From JBDTMC01 sp039934475 (GTDB taxonomy: Bacteria > Acidobacteriota > Terriglobia > Bryobacterales > Bryobacteraceae), in assembly GCA_039934475.1 (NCBI GenBank), contig JBDTMC010000025.1:1-31505 (forward strand): 31,505 nucleotides of DNA. The letters are read 5' to 3'. The notes under the pieces were generated by a model, which had not been told where the DNA came from, did no database searches, and saw only the letters and a program-made list of their open reading frames with translations. Shown here in pieces: positions 31,114-31,505 of the stretch. Positions within the stretch are counted from its first letter, which is position 1, and every line of letters starts with the position of its first letter. Position numbers and translations under genes: made by a program.

Positions 31114-31505
31114 CTACTCGTTCTCGGAGCCCGTGTTGCCGGCGGGCGGCTCAGGCTTGGTTTCCTGCGGCTTCAACTCGGCCTTCCATGCCGGCGCCTG
31201 GGGGGCAGACATCGGAGGAAGAATCGGAGCGGCTGCGCGAGGTGCGTCGGCCGGACCAGCGCCCATGGCGGGCGTCGGCGGAGCCTGCTGTCCCCGATCG
31301 GGACCACGATCCCGGCGGTCGCCTCGATCGCCGCGATCCCGGCGGTCGCGCTGCGGACGGCGCGGTTCCGGTTCGTTACGAAGCGGGCCCTTGCGGCCAC
31401 CCTCTAGAATTTCACCCTTGTACACCCACGTCTTCACACCGATGACGCCATAGGTGGTGTGGGCCTCACTGAATCCGTATTCGATGTCGGCGCGCAGGGT
31501 GTGCA
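31114..31505 (-). CDS. rpsC: 30S ribosomal protein S3, C-terminal part (5' end outside window)
   Basis: The last 130 residues of S3, part of the mRNA entry channel. The conserved end of the family is read as HTLRADIEYGFSEAHTTYGV followed by IGVKTWVYKGEIL. After this point, where many S3 proteins end, a tail of about 95 residues continues. It begins with Arg/Asp/Gly repeats (RRDRGDRGDRRDRG), encoded by a repeated 16-base unit at 31307-31322 and 31334-31349, and goes on as a Pro/Ala-rich, acidic, surely disordered segment ending NTGSENE. The start codon lies beyond the window. Confidence 0.94.
   Translation of the reverse strand, partial: HTLRADIEYGFSEAHTTYGVIGVKTWVYKGEILEGGRKGPLRNEPEPRRPQRDRRDRGDRGDRRDRGPDRGQQAPPTPAMGAGPADAPRAAAPILPPMSAPQAPAWKAELKPQETKPEPPAGNTGSENE

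Overview
The window is high-GC bacterial chromosome. I place it in Acidobacteriota, probably the Bryobacterales/Solibacter group. This rests on several things together: a Uma2 nuclease, a DUF481 barrel, Tat-type signals on small oxidoreductase and hydrolase proteins, an Ig-like repeat remnant of the kind seen in Solibacter surface proteins, and a KS-AT-DH-PPTase megasynthase beside an intact S10-spc-alpha ribosomal cluster. The taxonomy is inference; no rRNA gene is present.

Layout. (1) Positions 1-5518, minus strand: DNA repair and housekeeping genes (3' truncated uvrC, ruvAB, folK) interrupted by a hipBA module and a Uma2 nuclease. A decayed second copy of the folK 3' part lies between hipA and uma2, so hipBA sits between two folK 3' ends. 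(2) 5652-6512, minus: a secreted alpha/beta hydrolase. (3) 6720-14761, plus: a tight gene run of a 1616-aa polyketide/fatty-acid-type synthase, a GPH/MelB-like MFS transporter, an exported barrel-like protein and a Tat-exported aldo/keto reductase. The first three are joined by 1-base or 0-base junctions. (4) 14758-18099, minus: DUF481 barrel, GH13 glycosidase and exported amidohydrolase, in that order of transcription. (5) 18220-19532, plus: mscL, an aquaporin remnant on the opposite strand, an Rrf2 regulator with four clustered cysteines, and a remnant of an Ig-like repeat protein. (6) 19538 to the end, minus: the ribosomal cluster rpsC-rplP-rpmC-rpsQ-rplN-rplX-rplE-rpsN-rpsH-rplF-rplR-rpsE-rpmD-rplO-secY-adk-map-infA-rpmJ-rpsM-rpsK-rpsD-rpoA-rplQ, closed by a hairpin terminator.

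The most interesting points are these. The synthase carries its own phosphopantetheinyl transferase, but I can find no acyl carrier protein or ketoreductase in it; it also has an altered acyltransferase. The folK duplication brackets the toxin-antitoxin module. Three gene remnants (folK 3' part, aqpZ, Ig-like protein) lie in spaces that would otherwise be called intergenic. The ribosomal block is conventional apart from a paired-hairpin leader before rpsD, a long disordered tail on S3 and an extended N-terminus on zinc-type S14.
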